Origin: an uncultured Clostridia bacterium
Lineage (GTDB): Bacteria > Bacillota > Clostridia > Christensenellales > Aristaeellaceae
Length of the DNA: 7,188 nt
Reading direction: 5' to 3'
Assembly: GCA_946615495.1 (NCBI GenBank)
Contig: CAMOHY010000109.1
Span: forward strand, 1-7,188
Under the pieces are notes generated by a model. That model worked only from the letters and a program-made list of their open reading frames with translations. It made no database searches and was not told the origin of the DNA. Every line of letters starts with the position of its first letter. Within the stretch, counting starts at the first letter, position 1. The position numbers were made by a program, and so were the translations under genes. Below are positions 1-5,916 of the stretch, piece after piece.

Positions 1-177
1 GTGCTGCTGGCCATCGGCCTTCCCCATGAGGTGGCCCATGGCAGCCTGCGCCTTTCCCTTACCGATACCAACACCGAGGAAGAAGTGGATGAAGTGCTGC
101 GCGTGCTGCCCAAAATCGTGGAAACGCTGCGCGCCATGTCGCCCATGTACGATGATTTCATCCACGGCGGGAAATAA
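1..177 (+). CDS. nifS: NifS-type cysteine desulfurase, C-terminal fragment
   Basis: This is the last 58 residues of a gene cut by the left window edge; the frame is open from base 1 to the TAA at 175-177. The segment GLPHEVAHGSLRLSL (residues 7-21), followed by a T-x-E-E-E-V-D-EVL helix, is typical of the C-terminal small domain of NifS/IscS PLP-dependent cysteine desulfurases. These enzymes convert L-cysteine to L-alanine and pass the sulfur, as an enzyme persulfide, to a scaffold protein. The PLP lysine and the catalytic cysteine loop lie upstream and cannot be checked. The next gene encodes the NifU/IscU scaffold, the expected partner, which strengthens the call. NifS and IscS cannot be separated firmly on this fragment; the clostridial NifS-type pair is the best fit. 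Confidence 0.85.
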   Translation: MLLAIGLPHEVAHGSLRLSLTDTNTEEEVDEVLRVLPKIVETLRAMSPMYDDFIHGGK

Positions 178-228
178 CCGGCTTTTCCCCTGCCGCTTCT
201 TGTAAATTTCTGAAATTGCTGCGAATTT

Positions 229-235
229 GGGAGGA
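229..235 (+). promoter_or_regulatory. Ribosome binding site of nifU
   Basis: GGGAGGA lies 9 bases before the ATG at 245. It decides the start against the in-frame TTG at 227, which would put the initiation codon on top of the site. Confidence 0.8.
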
Positions 236-244
236 AAATACACC

Positions 245-631
245 ATGTACAGCGAAAAAGTAATGGATCACTTTGAAAACCCCCGCAATGTGGGCGAAAT
301 TCCCGACGCCAACGGCGTGGGCACCGTGGGCAACGCCAAATGCGGCGATATCATGCGCATGTACCTGAAGGTGGAAAACGGCATCATTGAGGACGTGAAA
401 TTCAAAACCTTCGGCTGCGGCGCCGCCATCGCCACCTCCTCCATGGCCACGGAAATGGTGAAGGGAAAGAGCCTGAAGGAGGCCCTGCAGCTGACCAATA
501 AAGCCGTGGCGGAAGCGCTGGACGGCCTGCCCCCTGTAAAAATGCACTGTTCCCTCCTGGCGGAGGAGGCTATCCACGCCGCGGTGGAGGATTATTTGAA
601 AAATCATCCGGAGGAAGCCCCGAAGGACTGA
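245..631 (+). CDS. nifU: Fe-S cluster assembly scaffold NifU/IscU
   Basis: A 128-residue IscU-fold scaffold, on which Fe-S clusters are built with sulfur from the upstream cysteine desulfurase before transfer to apo-proteins in the cytoplasm. All three cluster cysteines are visible: C33 (NAKCGD, with D35 two residues on), C58 (FGCGAA) and C102 (MHCSLL, preceded by H101). The N-terminal YSEKVMDHFENPRNVG is family-typical. Length matches single-domain IscU; the ferredoxin and C-terminal Nfu domains of full NifU from nitrogen fixers are absent, so a general housekeeping role is inferred. I chose the ATG at 245 because GGGAGGA at 229-235 sits 9 bases upstream; an in-frame TTG at 227 overlaps this site and is unlikely. 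It lies 67 bases after nifS and 39 before hflX. Confidence 0.95.
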   Translation: MYSEKVMDHFENPRNVGEIPDANGVGTVGNAKCGDIMRMYLKVENGIIEDVKFKTFGCGAAIATSSMATEMVKGKSLKEALQLTNKAVAEALDGLPPVKMHCSLLAEEAIHAAVEDYLKNHPEEAPKD

Positions 632-653
632 TCCCCCTTCCTTTTCCCTCCGG
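608..653 (+). other. Possible weak hairpin between nifU and hflX
   Basis: CCGGAGG at 608-614 is an exact reverse complement of CCTCCGG at 647-653. Inside it GAAGG (622-626) can pair with CCTTC (636-640), followed by CTTTTCCC. The left arm is within the end of nifU and the right arm lies just before the hflX ribosome binding site at 661-665. It could be a weak attenuator or an mRNA processing/stability element, but the stem is short and the T-run is interrupted by C, so chance in GC-rich DNA is quite possible. Confidence 0.25.
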
Positions 654-670
654 CAAACCAAGGAGAAACC

Positions 671-2461
671 ATGCCGGAAGTACACGGAAACACCACAGGC
701 GTCCGGGACAGCCAATTGGCTGAACTGGCCGCGCTTTACGACTGCCCCTTTGAATGGAATGAATTTGCGCCGCGTGAGCTGTTAACGGAGCTTGCGCGGC
801 ATTCGTGCGCTTTGAACCGGGAGATCGCGGTGTATGTGAGCCGGGACGGCGACGTGCTGGACGTGATCGTGGGCGTGGACGACAGCGTGCCGCTGCTGGA
901 TTTGCGCCTCAGGCGAAACAGCCGCCGCCTTTCCTGCGTGCGCTGCATCCACACCCATCCCGGCGGCAACGCCCGATTGTCCGACGTGGACATCGCCGCC
1001 CTGCGCTCCCTTATGCTGGACAGCATCTGCGCCGTGGGCGTAGACGGAAACGGACGCATTACCGGCGTCAGCGCCGCTTTTTTGACGGAAAAGGAAAAAG
1101 GCGTGCCCGGCGTGGAATGGACGGACGTTTTTCCCTTGAACCGTGTGCCCCAGGAGAAATGGATGGAGGAAATTCTCCTTTCCGACAAACGGGTGCTGGA
1201 GGGGGAGGACCTGGCGGGCCAGGACGCGCCGGAGCGCGCCGTTTTGGTGGGCATCGACACGGAAAAATCCCTGGATGAATTGGCCGCCCTGGCCGAAAGC
1301 GCCGGGGCCCAGGTGGTGGGCCGCTTTTTTCAAAAACGTCCCAAGCCGGACACCGCCACCTTCGTCGGCAGCGGCAAGGCCCAGCGCCTGCAATTGGACG
1401 CCCAGGCGCTGGAAGCCGATCTGGTGATCTTTGATGACGAGCTCACCGGGGCGCAGACCAGGAACCTGGAGGAAATCATCGGCGTCAAGGTGATCGACCG
1501 CACCACCCTGATTCTGGATATATTTGCCCAGCGGGCCCAAAGCGGCGAAGGGAAATTGCAGGTGCAATTGGCCCAGCTCAAGTACCGCTCCGGCCGGCTC
1601 ATGGGCCAGGGCCTCATTTTAAGCCGCTTGGGCGGCGGCATCGGCACCCGCGGCCCCGGCGAAAGCAAGCTGGAAATGGACCGCCGCCGCATTCGGGAAC
1701 AGATGACCGCCTTAAAGCGGGAGCTGGACGCCCTGCAAAAGCAGCGCCAGCTTCGCCGCAAAAGCCGGGAGAAAAACGCCATCCCCATCGTGGCCCTGGT
1801 GGGCTACACCAACACGGGAAAATCCACCCTGCTCAACGCCGTTACCGGCGCGGGCGTGTACGCGGAAAACAAGCTGTTCGCCACCCTGGACGCCGTATCC
1901 CGCCGGGTGGAGCTGCCGGACGGGGGCGAATTTTTGCTGGTGGACACGGTGGGCTTTATCAGCAAGCTGCCCCACGACCTGGTGGAGGCTTTTCACTCCA
2001 CGCTGGAGGAGGCCGCCCTGTCCGACCTATTGGTCATCGTAAGCGACGGCGTATCCCCCGACACGCCGGACCAGCACCGGGTGGTGGAAGAGGTGCTTGC
2101 CCAAATCGGCGCGGACACGCAGCCCCGCATCGACGTGCTCAATAAATGCGACCTGGTGCCGGAGGGGGAGGAAATTCTGCCCATTATGCCGGGCGCGCTG
2201 CACATTTCCGCCAAAACCGGCGCGGGGGTGGACGCTTTGCTGTCCGCCATCGCGAAGGAGCTGCGCAAGGCGGAACAAAAGCTGACCCTGCTGGTGCCCT
2301 TTTCCCAATACGGCGTAATAAACGAGCTGCGCCAGAAGGGCCGGGTGCTGGAGGAAGCGTACGAGGAAACCGGCAGCCGGATAACGGTGATGCTGCCCGG
2401 CGACGCCGCGGGCCAAATTGCCGCGAAATACGGAGAGATGATTCTGCCGGATAGGAGATAA
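671..2461 (+). CDS. hflX: Ribosome-associated GTPase HflX, long form with JAMM-like N-terminal domain
   Basis: A 596-residue HflX, about 170 residues longer than the roughly 426-residue E. coli protein. HflX binds the 50S subunit and splits stalled ribosomes under stress. Residues ~188-370 form the HflX-specific N-terminal and linker regions, including the glycine-rich GGGIGTRGPGES (321-332) and a basic coiled helix (333-368). The G domain follows: G1 GYTNTGKS (378-385), switch I FATLD (403-407), G3 DTVGF (425-429), G4 NKCD (491-494), G5 SAK (513-515), then a short C-terminal domain. Residues ~10-140 are extra: E51 in an NREIAVYV strand, then CIHTHPGGNARLSDVD (92-107), which fits the JAMM pattern H-x-H-x7-S-x2-D using H94, H96, S104, D107. 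This predicts a Mov34/RadC-like fold; activity is unknown. AGGAG at 661-665 supports the ATG. The gene ends 10 bases before the first peptidase gene. Confidence 0.95.
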   Translation: MPEVHGNTTGVRDSQLAELAALYDCPFEWNEFAPRELLTELARHSCALNREIAVYVSRDGDVLDVIVGVDDSVPLLDLRLRRNSRRLSCVRCIHTHPGGNARLSDVDIAALRSLMLDSICAVGVDGNGRITGVSAAFLTEKEKGVPGVEWTDVFPLNRVPQEKWMEEILLSDKRVLEGEDLAGQDAPERAVLVGIDTEKSLDELAALAESAGAQVVGRFFQKRPKPDTATFVGSGKAQRLQLDAQALEADLVIFDDELTGAQTRNLEEIIGVKVIDRTTLILDIFAQRAQSGEGKLQVQLAQLKYRSGRLMGQGLILSRLGGGIGTRGPGESKLEMDRRRIREQMTALKRELDALQKQRQLRRKSREKNAIPIVALVGYTNTGKSTLLNAVTGAGVYAENKLFATLDAVSRRVELPDGGEFLLVDTVGFISKLPHDLVEAFHSTLEEAALSDLLVIVSDGVSPDTPDQHRVVEEVLAQIGADTQPRIDVLNKCDLVPEGEEILPIMPGALHISAKTGAGVDALLSAIAKELRKAEQKLTLLVPFSQYGVINELRQKGRVLEEAYEETGSRITVMLPGDAAGQIAAKYGEMILPDRR

Positions 2462-2471
2462 GGATTTTTTT

Positions 2472-3146
2472 ATGGCTGCCAAATTGTTGACGCTGCTGAT
2501 AATGATTTTGTCCCTGGGCCTGCAAACGGTGAACGCCTATGTGGACAGCATGAGCCTGGGCGGCAATCTGTTTTTGGTGAACCGGGATTACGCCATTTCG
2601 TCGGATTACGTGCCCAATGATCTTACAAAGCCCAACGTGCCCGGCGGGGGGGAAGCCACCATGCTGCGCGCCGAGGCCGCGCAGGCCCTGGAAAAAATGT
2701 TTGCCGCCGCCAAGGAGGAAGAAGGCTTTGCCCTGGTGGCCATTTCCGGCTACCGCAGCTATGGACAGCAATCCGCCATTCATCAGCGCAAGGTGCAATC
2801 CGTTGGCAAAAAGTCGGCGCTGCGGGTGTCCGCCCCGCCGGGCTGCAGCGAACACCAGTTGGGCCTGGCCATGGACCTGGGCTGCAAGGGCAGCATGAGC
2901 CTTACTTCCAAATTCGGCCAAACGCCGGAGGGCATTTGGGTGGCGGAAAACTGCCACCGCTTCGGCTTCATCATCCGCTATAAAGCGGAATGGGAAGAAA
3001 TCACCGGCTACACCTATGAGCCCTGGCATATCCGCTATGTGGGAGAAGAGCACGCCGCCCGCATCCACGCGCTGGATATTCCTTTTGAATATTACGTTGC
3101 CCAGCTGCGCCTGGCCCAGGCAGAGCTTGCGGGCAAAGGGGAGTAA
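2472..3146 (+). CDS. Secreted M15B D,D- or L,D-carboxypeptidase (VanY/LdcB-like), first tandem copy
   Basis: A 224-residue zinc peptidase acting on peptidoglycan stem peptides outside the membrane. A signal peptide is seen at residues 1-22 (one Lys, then a hydrophobic run to TVNA). The M15B signature follows: SGYRSYGQQ (92-100), SEHQLGLAMDL (126-136) with zinc ligands H128 and D135, and EPWHIRYVG (183-191) with catalytic E183 and third ligand H186. All key residues are present, so activity is expected. VanY members remove the last D-Ala of pentapeptides while LdcB members trim tetrapeptides; sequence inspection cannot separate them, so I give no symbol. The ATG at 2472 has AAGGA at 2460-2464, which overlaps the hflX stop codon. 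The stop is only 4 bases from the next gene, a paralogue, implying translational coupling. No van regulators or ligase genes lie nearby. Confidence 0.88.
   Translation: MAAKLLTLLIMILSLGLQTVNAYVDSMSLGGNLFLVNRDYAISSDYVPNDLTKPNVPGGGEATMLRAEAAQALEKMFAAAKEEEGFALVAISGYRSYGQQSAIHQRKVQSVGKKSALRVSAPPGCSEHQLGLAMDLGCKGSMSLTSKFGQTPEGIWVAENCHRFGFIIRYKAEWEEITGYTYEPWHIRYVGEEHAARIHALDIPFEYYVAQLRLAQAELAGKGE
3138..3143 (+). promoter_or_regulatory. Ribosome binding site of the second M15B gene
   Basis: GGGGAG, extended on the left by AAA, lies inside the end of the preceding gene and 7 bases before the ATG at 3151. It fixes the start there; the reading frame is open further upstream to 3016, but that part overlaps the preceding gene and carries no secretion signal. 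Confidence 0.75.
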
Positions 3147-3150
3147 AAAA

Positions 3151-3969
3151 ATGACTGTACGGCGTTTTACCCTGCTTTTGCTTTTGGCGGCGCTGCTTTC
3201 CTCAGCCGCCGGCCCGGCCCTGGGGGAAGGCATGCCCGCCTGGGAATATCCCCTGGAACCGGAAATTTTGGATGATTACGACCAATATATCACCCTGGCC
3301 AACCGCACCCACCTGCTCAGCGGCGATTACGTGCCCGCGGACCTGGTGAACACCACCTGCAAAAAAGCCAGCGACGCGGGCAAGCCCCAGCTGCGCCAGG
3401 CCGCCAACGACGCCATTAACGCCATGTTCGCCGCCGCGCAGGAGGATGGCTACACCCTGTACCTGAAAAGCGCTTACCGCAGCTACAAGACCCAAAAAAC
3501 CATGTACAACACCCGCCTGGAGCGGCTGGGCCGGGACGACGGGCTGGTGTCCTATCCCGGCGCCAGCGACCATCAAACCGGCCTGGGCGCGGACATTCTC
3601 AACTTAGAATGGACGAAAAAGGACGGCATGAACAAAAACTTCGCCGCCACCGGGGAAGCCCAGTGGATGGCAGCCCATTGCCAGGAATTTGGCTTTATCC
3701 TTCGCTACATGGAGGACAAGGAGGAGCAGACGGGCATCAAATTTGAGCCCTGGCATTTCCGCTATGTGGGGCCGGAGGCCGCCGCCTACATCATGGAAAA
3801 TCACCTGTCTCTGGAGGAATTCACCGAGGAATGGCAGGCCTATATAAATGCCTGGGAAGCGGCGGGAGGCAATTTCCGCCAGCTCATCATCGAGCGGTCC
3901 AAGGTCAATGCCGTTACGGTCATCGACGTGTCCGACGACGGAGAAGAAGAAGTATCCATTTTTTACTGA
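3151..3969 (+). CDS. Secreted M15B D,D- or L,D-carboxypeptidase (VanY/LdcB-like), second tandem copy
   Basis: A 272-residue paralogue of the preceding gene. The signal peptide covers about residues 1-25 (VRR, a leucine/alanine run, then PALG as a likely cleavage site). Core motifs are SAYRSYKTQ (107-115), SDHQTGLGADI (139-149) with zinc ligands H141 and D148, and EPWHFRYVG (199-207) with catalytic E199 and ligand H202. Both copies also share a DYVP-x-DL segment near the N-terminus (59-65 here). It differs from copy one by a longer N-terminal spacer and a tail of about 50 residues after the catalytic core (218-272), ending in an acidic patch (DDGEEE) and SIFY; the tail resembles nothing I recognise. 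Copies are clearly divergent, so this is an old duplication and different substrates (D,D versus L,D cleavage) are possible. The next gene starts 35 bases on. Confidence 0.88.
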   Translation: MTVRRFTLLLLLAALLSSAAGPALGEGMPAWEYPLEPEILDDYDQYITLANRTHLLSGDYVPADLVNTTCKKASDAGKPQLRQAANDAINAMFAAAQEDGYTLYLKSAYRSYKTQKTMYNTRLERLGRDDGLVSYPGASDHQTGLGADILNLEWTKKDGMNKNFAATGEAQWMAAHCQEFGFILRYMEDKEEQTGIKFEPWHFRYVGPEAAAYIMENHLSLEEFTEEWQAYINAWEAAGGNFRQLIIERSKVNAVTVIDVSDDGEEEVSIFY

Positions 3970-3990
3970 TGTTTTCGCGCCTGTGCTGAA

Positions 3991-3996
3991 AGGGGA
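3991..3996 (+). promoter_or_regulatory. Ribosome binding site of the MrfB-like gene
   Basis: AGGGGA lies 8 bases before the GTG at 4005 and supports that non-ATG start. The nearby ATG at 4000 is out of frame, is only 3 bases from the site, and opens just a short cysteine/proline-rich frame. Confidence 0.7.
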
Positions 3997-4004
3997 AAGA
4001 TGCC

Positions 4005-5126
4005 GTGCTGTCCCTGCGGGATAAACTCAAGGCCGCTGCCGCGCCCGCCAAGCCCGTTCCGGCCAAAAAAGCGCCGGAGGACTGCATGATCCAGGAGGTG
4101 TTCACCCCCCTGGACCAGTTTTCTCTACCCCGCCAAATATCCGGCGAAAGCCTGCAATTGATGCAGGGCCCGGCCTTTCCCGATTGCCGCCGGGAGGATA
4201 TCTGCTTTCTGGATACGGAAACCACGGGGCTCAGCCACGGGGCGGGCACGGTGGCCTTTCTGGTGGGCATAGGCTTTTTTGATGAAAAGGGCTTCACCGT
4301 GCGCCAATACCTGATGCGGGATTACGATGAAGAAGCGCTGCTGCTTTCCCACGTGGCGGAGGATATGCAAAAAAGCCGCCTGTTGTGCACCTTTAACGGC
4401 GCCACCTTCGATCTGCCCCTGCTGGAAACCCGCTTCACCATGCAGCGCATGCGGGATATGCTTCCCCGCCGTCCCCATGTGGACCTGCTGCCCACCTCCC
4501 GCCGGGTGTGGAAGCTGCGGCTGAAAAAATGCAATTTAACCAGCCTGGAGGAAGCGGTGCTGGGCCTAAAGCGCGTGGATGATCTGCCCGGCGCTCTGGT
4601 GCCGGAGCGGTATTTTTCCTTTCTGAAAACGGGAGATTTTTCGCTTCTGACCGATATTTTGGAGCATAATGCCCAGGACATCGTATCCCTTGCCCATATC
4701 CTGGATAAGCTCATGCGGCTGCATGATACGCCCCTGCTGGCTCAGGAGCCGGAGGATTTGTTCAGCCTGGGCCGGGTGTATGAAAAACGGGGCAAAAGCG
4801 AGGGCGCCCGCATGTGCTACCGGGCCGCGGACCAGGGCAGCGTAAGCATCCTGGCGCGGGGCCGCATGGCAGACTGTTTTCGCCGGGAGGGCGATTGGGA
4901 AGCCGCCGCCAAGGTGTATGGCCGCATGATCGCGGACCGGCAGGGCGGCGCAGGCCCGCTCATCGCCATGGCGAAAATATGCGAGCACAAAAAAAGGGAT
5001 ATCCCTGCCGCCATCGAATATACAAGAAAGGCCATCATCTTGGCCTCAAACCAGCCGGACGCCGATATGGCCGGGCTGCAAAAACGTTATCAACGCCTGC
5101 TGATAAAAGCACGGAGAAAGGAATAA
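4005..5126 (+). CDS. mrfB: MrfB (YprB)-like DEDD exonuclease with C-terminal TPR-like repeats
   Basis: A 373-residue protein with a GTG start. Residues ~65-240 form an RNase H-like 3'-5' exonuclease domain: motif I FLDTETTGLSHGAGT (68-82) with D70 and E72, motif II FNGATFDLPLLETRF (130-144) with D136, and motif III HNAQDIVSL (221-229) with H221 and D225, so all four acidic residues are present. The loop after motif I (GTVAFLVGIG) is typical of the YprB family. Residues ~250-345 form TPR-like helix pairs (LFSLGRVYEKRG, then repeats to AAIEYTRKAI). In Bacillus subtilis MrfB works with the helicase MrfA in repair of mitomycin C lesions. No mrfA is seen here, so a partner must be elsewhere or upstream. 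The first 60 residues are an Ala/Pro/Lys-rich linker. The stop is 4 bases from the next gene. Confidence 0.85.
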   Translation: MLSLRDKLKAAAAPAKPVPAKKAPEDCMIQEVFTPLDQFSLPRQISGESLQLMQGPAFPDCRREDICFLDTETTGLSHGAGTVAFLVGIGFFDEKGFTVRQYLMRDYDEEALLLSHVAEDMQKSRLLCTFNGATFDLPLLETRFTMQRMRDMLPRRPHVDLLPTSRRVWKLRLKKCNLTSLEEAVLGLKRVDDLPGALVPERYFSFLKTGDFSLLTDILEHNAQDIVSLAHILDKLMRLHDTPLLAQEPEDLFSLGRVYEKRGKSEGARMCYRAADQGSVSILARGRMADCFRREGDWEAAAKVYGRMIADRQGGAGPLIAMAKICEHKKRDIPAAIEYTRKAIILASNQPDADMAGLQKRYQRLLIKARRKE

Positions 5127-5130
5127 AGCA

Positions 5131-5832
5131 ATGGGAATCATGGATGGATTCAAGGCCCGCAAGGCGCTGCTCAGCCATCAAAAGGGAAAAACCGAAGAGG
5201 CGCGCGCCGCTTATGAGGAACTGTACAAAAGCGGCTACGTCTCCGCCGCCTATATGCTGCCCTACAGCGTGCTGCTGCTGCGGGAAGGCGGGGAAAACAA
5301 TTTCATCAAGGTCAAGGAAATTTTAAAAAAAGCCGAAAAGGCCCCGGACCTGGACGCTTCCCGCCGGCAGGAGCTGCTGATGGACTTCGCCGTGGCTCAG
5401 TATAAGCTGGGCGAACTGGACAAGGCCGTCAATTTGCTGGAAGCTTCCCACAAGAAGGGCCCCTGCGGGCTCACCTACCAATCCCTGGGCTTCCTTTATA
5501 TCGAAACCGGAGACGCGGAAAAGGCCCTGGCCTACAACCAGGAAGCCCTGGATTACGACGACGAGGACCCCGTGGTGCTGGACAATATGGGCCAGGTGTA
5601 CTACCGGCTGCTGAACGATAAGGAAAAGGCCAAGGAATATTTTGAAAAAGCCATCCAAATCAAGGATTCCCAAATTGACACCCTGTATTTCCTCGCGCAG
5701 TACGACAAGGAAGCGGGCAAAACCAAGGAAGCCCTGGAAAAGCTGGAAAAAGCTCTGGACGGCCGCTTTTCTCCCCTCAATTTCGCCACCAAGGAAAAGG
5801 TGCAATCCGAAATCGACCAATTAAAAAAATAA
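5131..5832 (+). CDS. Tetratricopeptide repeat protein
   Basis: A soluble 233-residue protein made almost wholly of helix pairs, with no signal peptide or membrane segment. TPR units can be placed at about 8-35 (KARKALLSHQKGKTEEAR), 82-110, 113-146 (SLGFLYIETGDAEKALAYNQ), 147-180 (NMGQVYYRLLNDKEKAKEYF) and 181-214 (FLAQYDKEAGKTKEALEKLE), with the usual G/Y/A/A spacing. TPRs bind proteins, so an adaptor or scaffold role is likely; the partner is not identifiable. The AGGA at 5119-5122 and ATG at 5131 are tightly coupled to the MrfB-like gene, which itself ends in TPR-like repeats, so a shared complex is a reasonable guess only. It is lysine-rich toward the C-terminus. A second in-frame ATG at 5140 is possible but less well spaced. 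Confidence 0.85.
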   Translation: MGIMDGFKARKALLSHQKGKTEEARAAYEELYKSGYVSAAYMLPYSVLLLREGGENNFIKVKEILKKAEKAPDLDASRRQELLMDFAVAQYKLGELDKAVNLLEASHKKGPCGLTYQSLGFLYIETGDAEKALAYNQEALDYDDEDPVVLDNMGQVYYRLLNDKEKAKEYFEKAIQIKDSQIDTLYFLAQYDKEAGKTKEALEKLEKALDGRFSPLNFATKEKVQSEIDQLKK

Positions 5833-5833
5833 C

Positions 5834-5871
5834 GCCCGTCCTTTCGCTGTATAGGACCCAGGAAAACGGGC
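5834..5871 (+). promoter_or_regulatory. Candidate competing (anti-hairpin) stem upstream of the S11 gene
   Basis: GCCCGT (5834-5839) can pair with ACGGGC (5866-5871), and after a CC bulge TTTC (5842-5845) with GAAA (5862-5865). The right half of this stem is the same stretch that forms the left arm of the larger hairpin at 5863-5914, so the two structures exclude each other, as in attenuators and riboswitch expression platforms. An alternative small stem GTCCT/AGGAC (5838-5842 / 5853-5857) is also possible. There is too little upstream sequence for a large ligand-binding domain. Confidence 0.45.
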
Positions 5872-5916
5872 CATGCTATCTTCCATAAAGGAGGAGAACG
5901 ACATGGCCCGTTTTTT
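5863..5916 (+). promoter_or_regulatory. Perfect 13-bp inverted repeat over the start codon, terminator-like
   Basis: AAAACGGGCCATG (5863-5875) is the exact reverse complement of CATGGCCCGTTTT (5902-5914), extendable by two G-U pairs. The right arm contains the ATG of the S11 gene (5903-5905) and leads into a run of six Ts (5911-5916). The 26-base loop holds the AGGAGG site (5889-5894), and inside the loop TCTTCC (5879-5884) can pair with GGAGGA (5890-5895, one G-U) around ATAAA. The folded RNA would hide both the Shine-Dalgarno sequence and the start codon. The A-run, GC stem and T-run order also resembles an intrinsic terminator, which could end the upstream operon. Which role applies is inference; the repeat itself is directly visible. 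Confidence 0.65.
5889..5894 (+). promoter_or_regulatory. Ribosome binding site of the S11 carboxypeptidase gene
   Basis: A consensus AGGAGG lies 8 bases before the ATG at 5903. This favours 5903 over the in-frame ATG at 5873, which has only AGGA (5860-5863) and would put acidic residues before the signal peptide. Confidence 0.85.

Noticed and set aside
205..217. AT-rich palindrome AATTTC-T-GAAATT in the nifS-nifU spacer as an operator
   Set aside because: Six-base arms in a short spacer within an apparent operon, with no promoter elements beside it; chance cannot be excluded.
158..715. Long open frame on the minus strand opposite nifU (185 codons)
   Set aside because: It mirrors the nifU coding sequence, whose cysteine motifs are unmistakable; the product is His/Gly/Phe-rich low-complexity sequence typical of antisense frames in GC-rich genes.
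782..1567. 261-codon minus-strand open frame within hflX, and other frames over hflX
   Set aside because: Shadow of the HflX frame; no recognisable domain and no plausible ribosome binding site.
3016..3150. Upstream in-frame extension of the second M15B peptidase to 3016
   Set aside because: It would overlap the first peptidase by 131 bases and bury the clear signal peptide that begins at the ATG at 3151, which has its own ribosome binding site.
2184..3233. 349-codon minus-strand open frame across the hflX end and first peptidase gene
   Set aside because: It spans two real genes on the other strand and has a skewed Ala/Gly/His/Arg composition; no family resemblance.
4000..4089. ATG at 4000 opening a short Cys/Pro/Arg-rich frame
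   Set aside because: Only three bases from the ribosome binding site and out of frame with the DEDD exonuclease; the product looks like a frame-shifted reading of the nuclease N-terminus.
5853..5882. Promoter for the S11 gene (extended -10 TGCTATCTT at 5874-5882)
   Set aside because: The matching -35 is poor (AGGACC at 5853-5858) and the predicted transcript would start at or in the ribosome binding site, so I do not call it.
5873..5902. Alternative ATG at 5873 for the S11 carboxypeptidase
   Set aside because: It would add ten residues including three acidic ones before the signal peptide, and its AGGA is weaker than the AGGAGG serving 5903. It remains possible as a minor start because it lies in the left arm of the inverted repeat.
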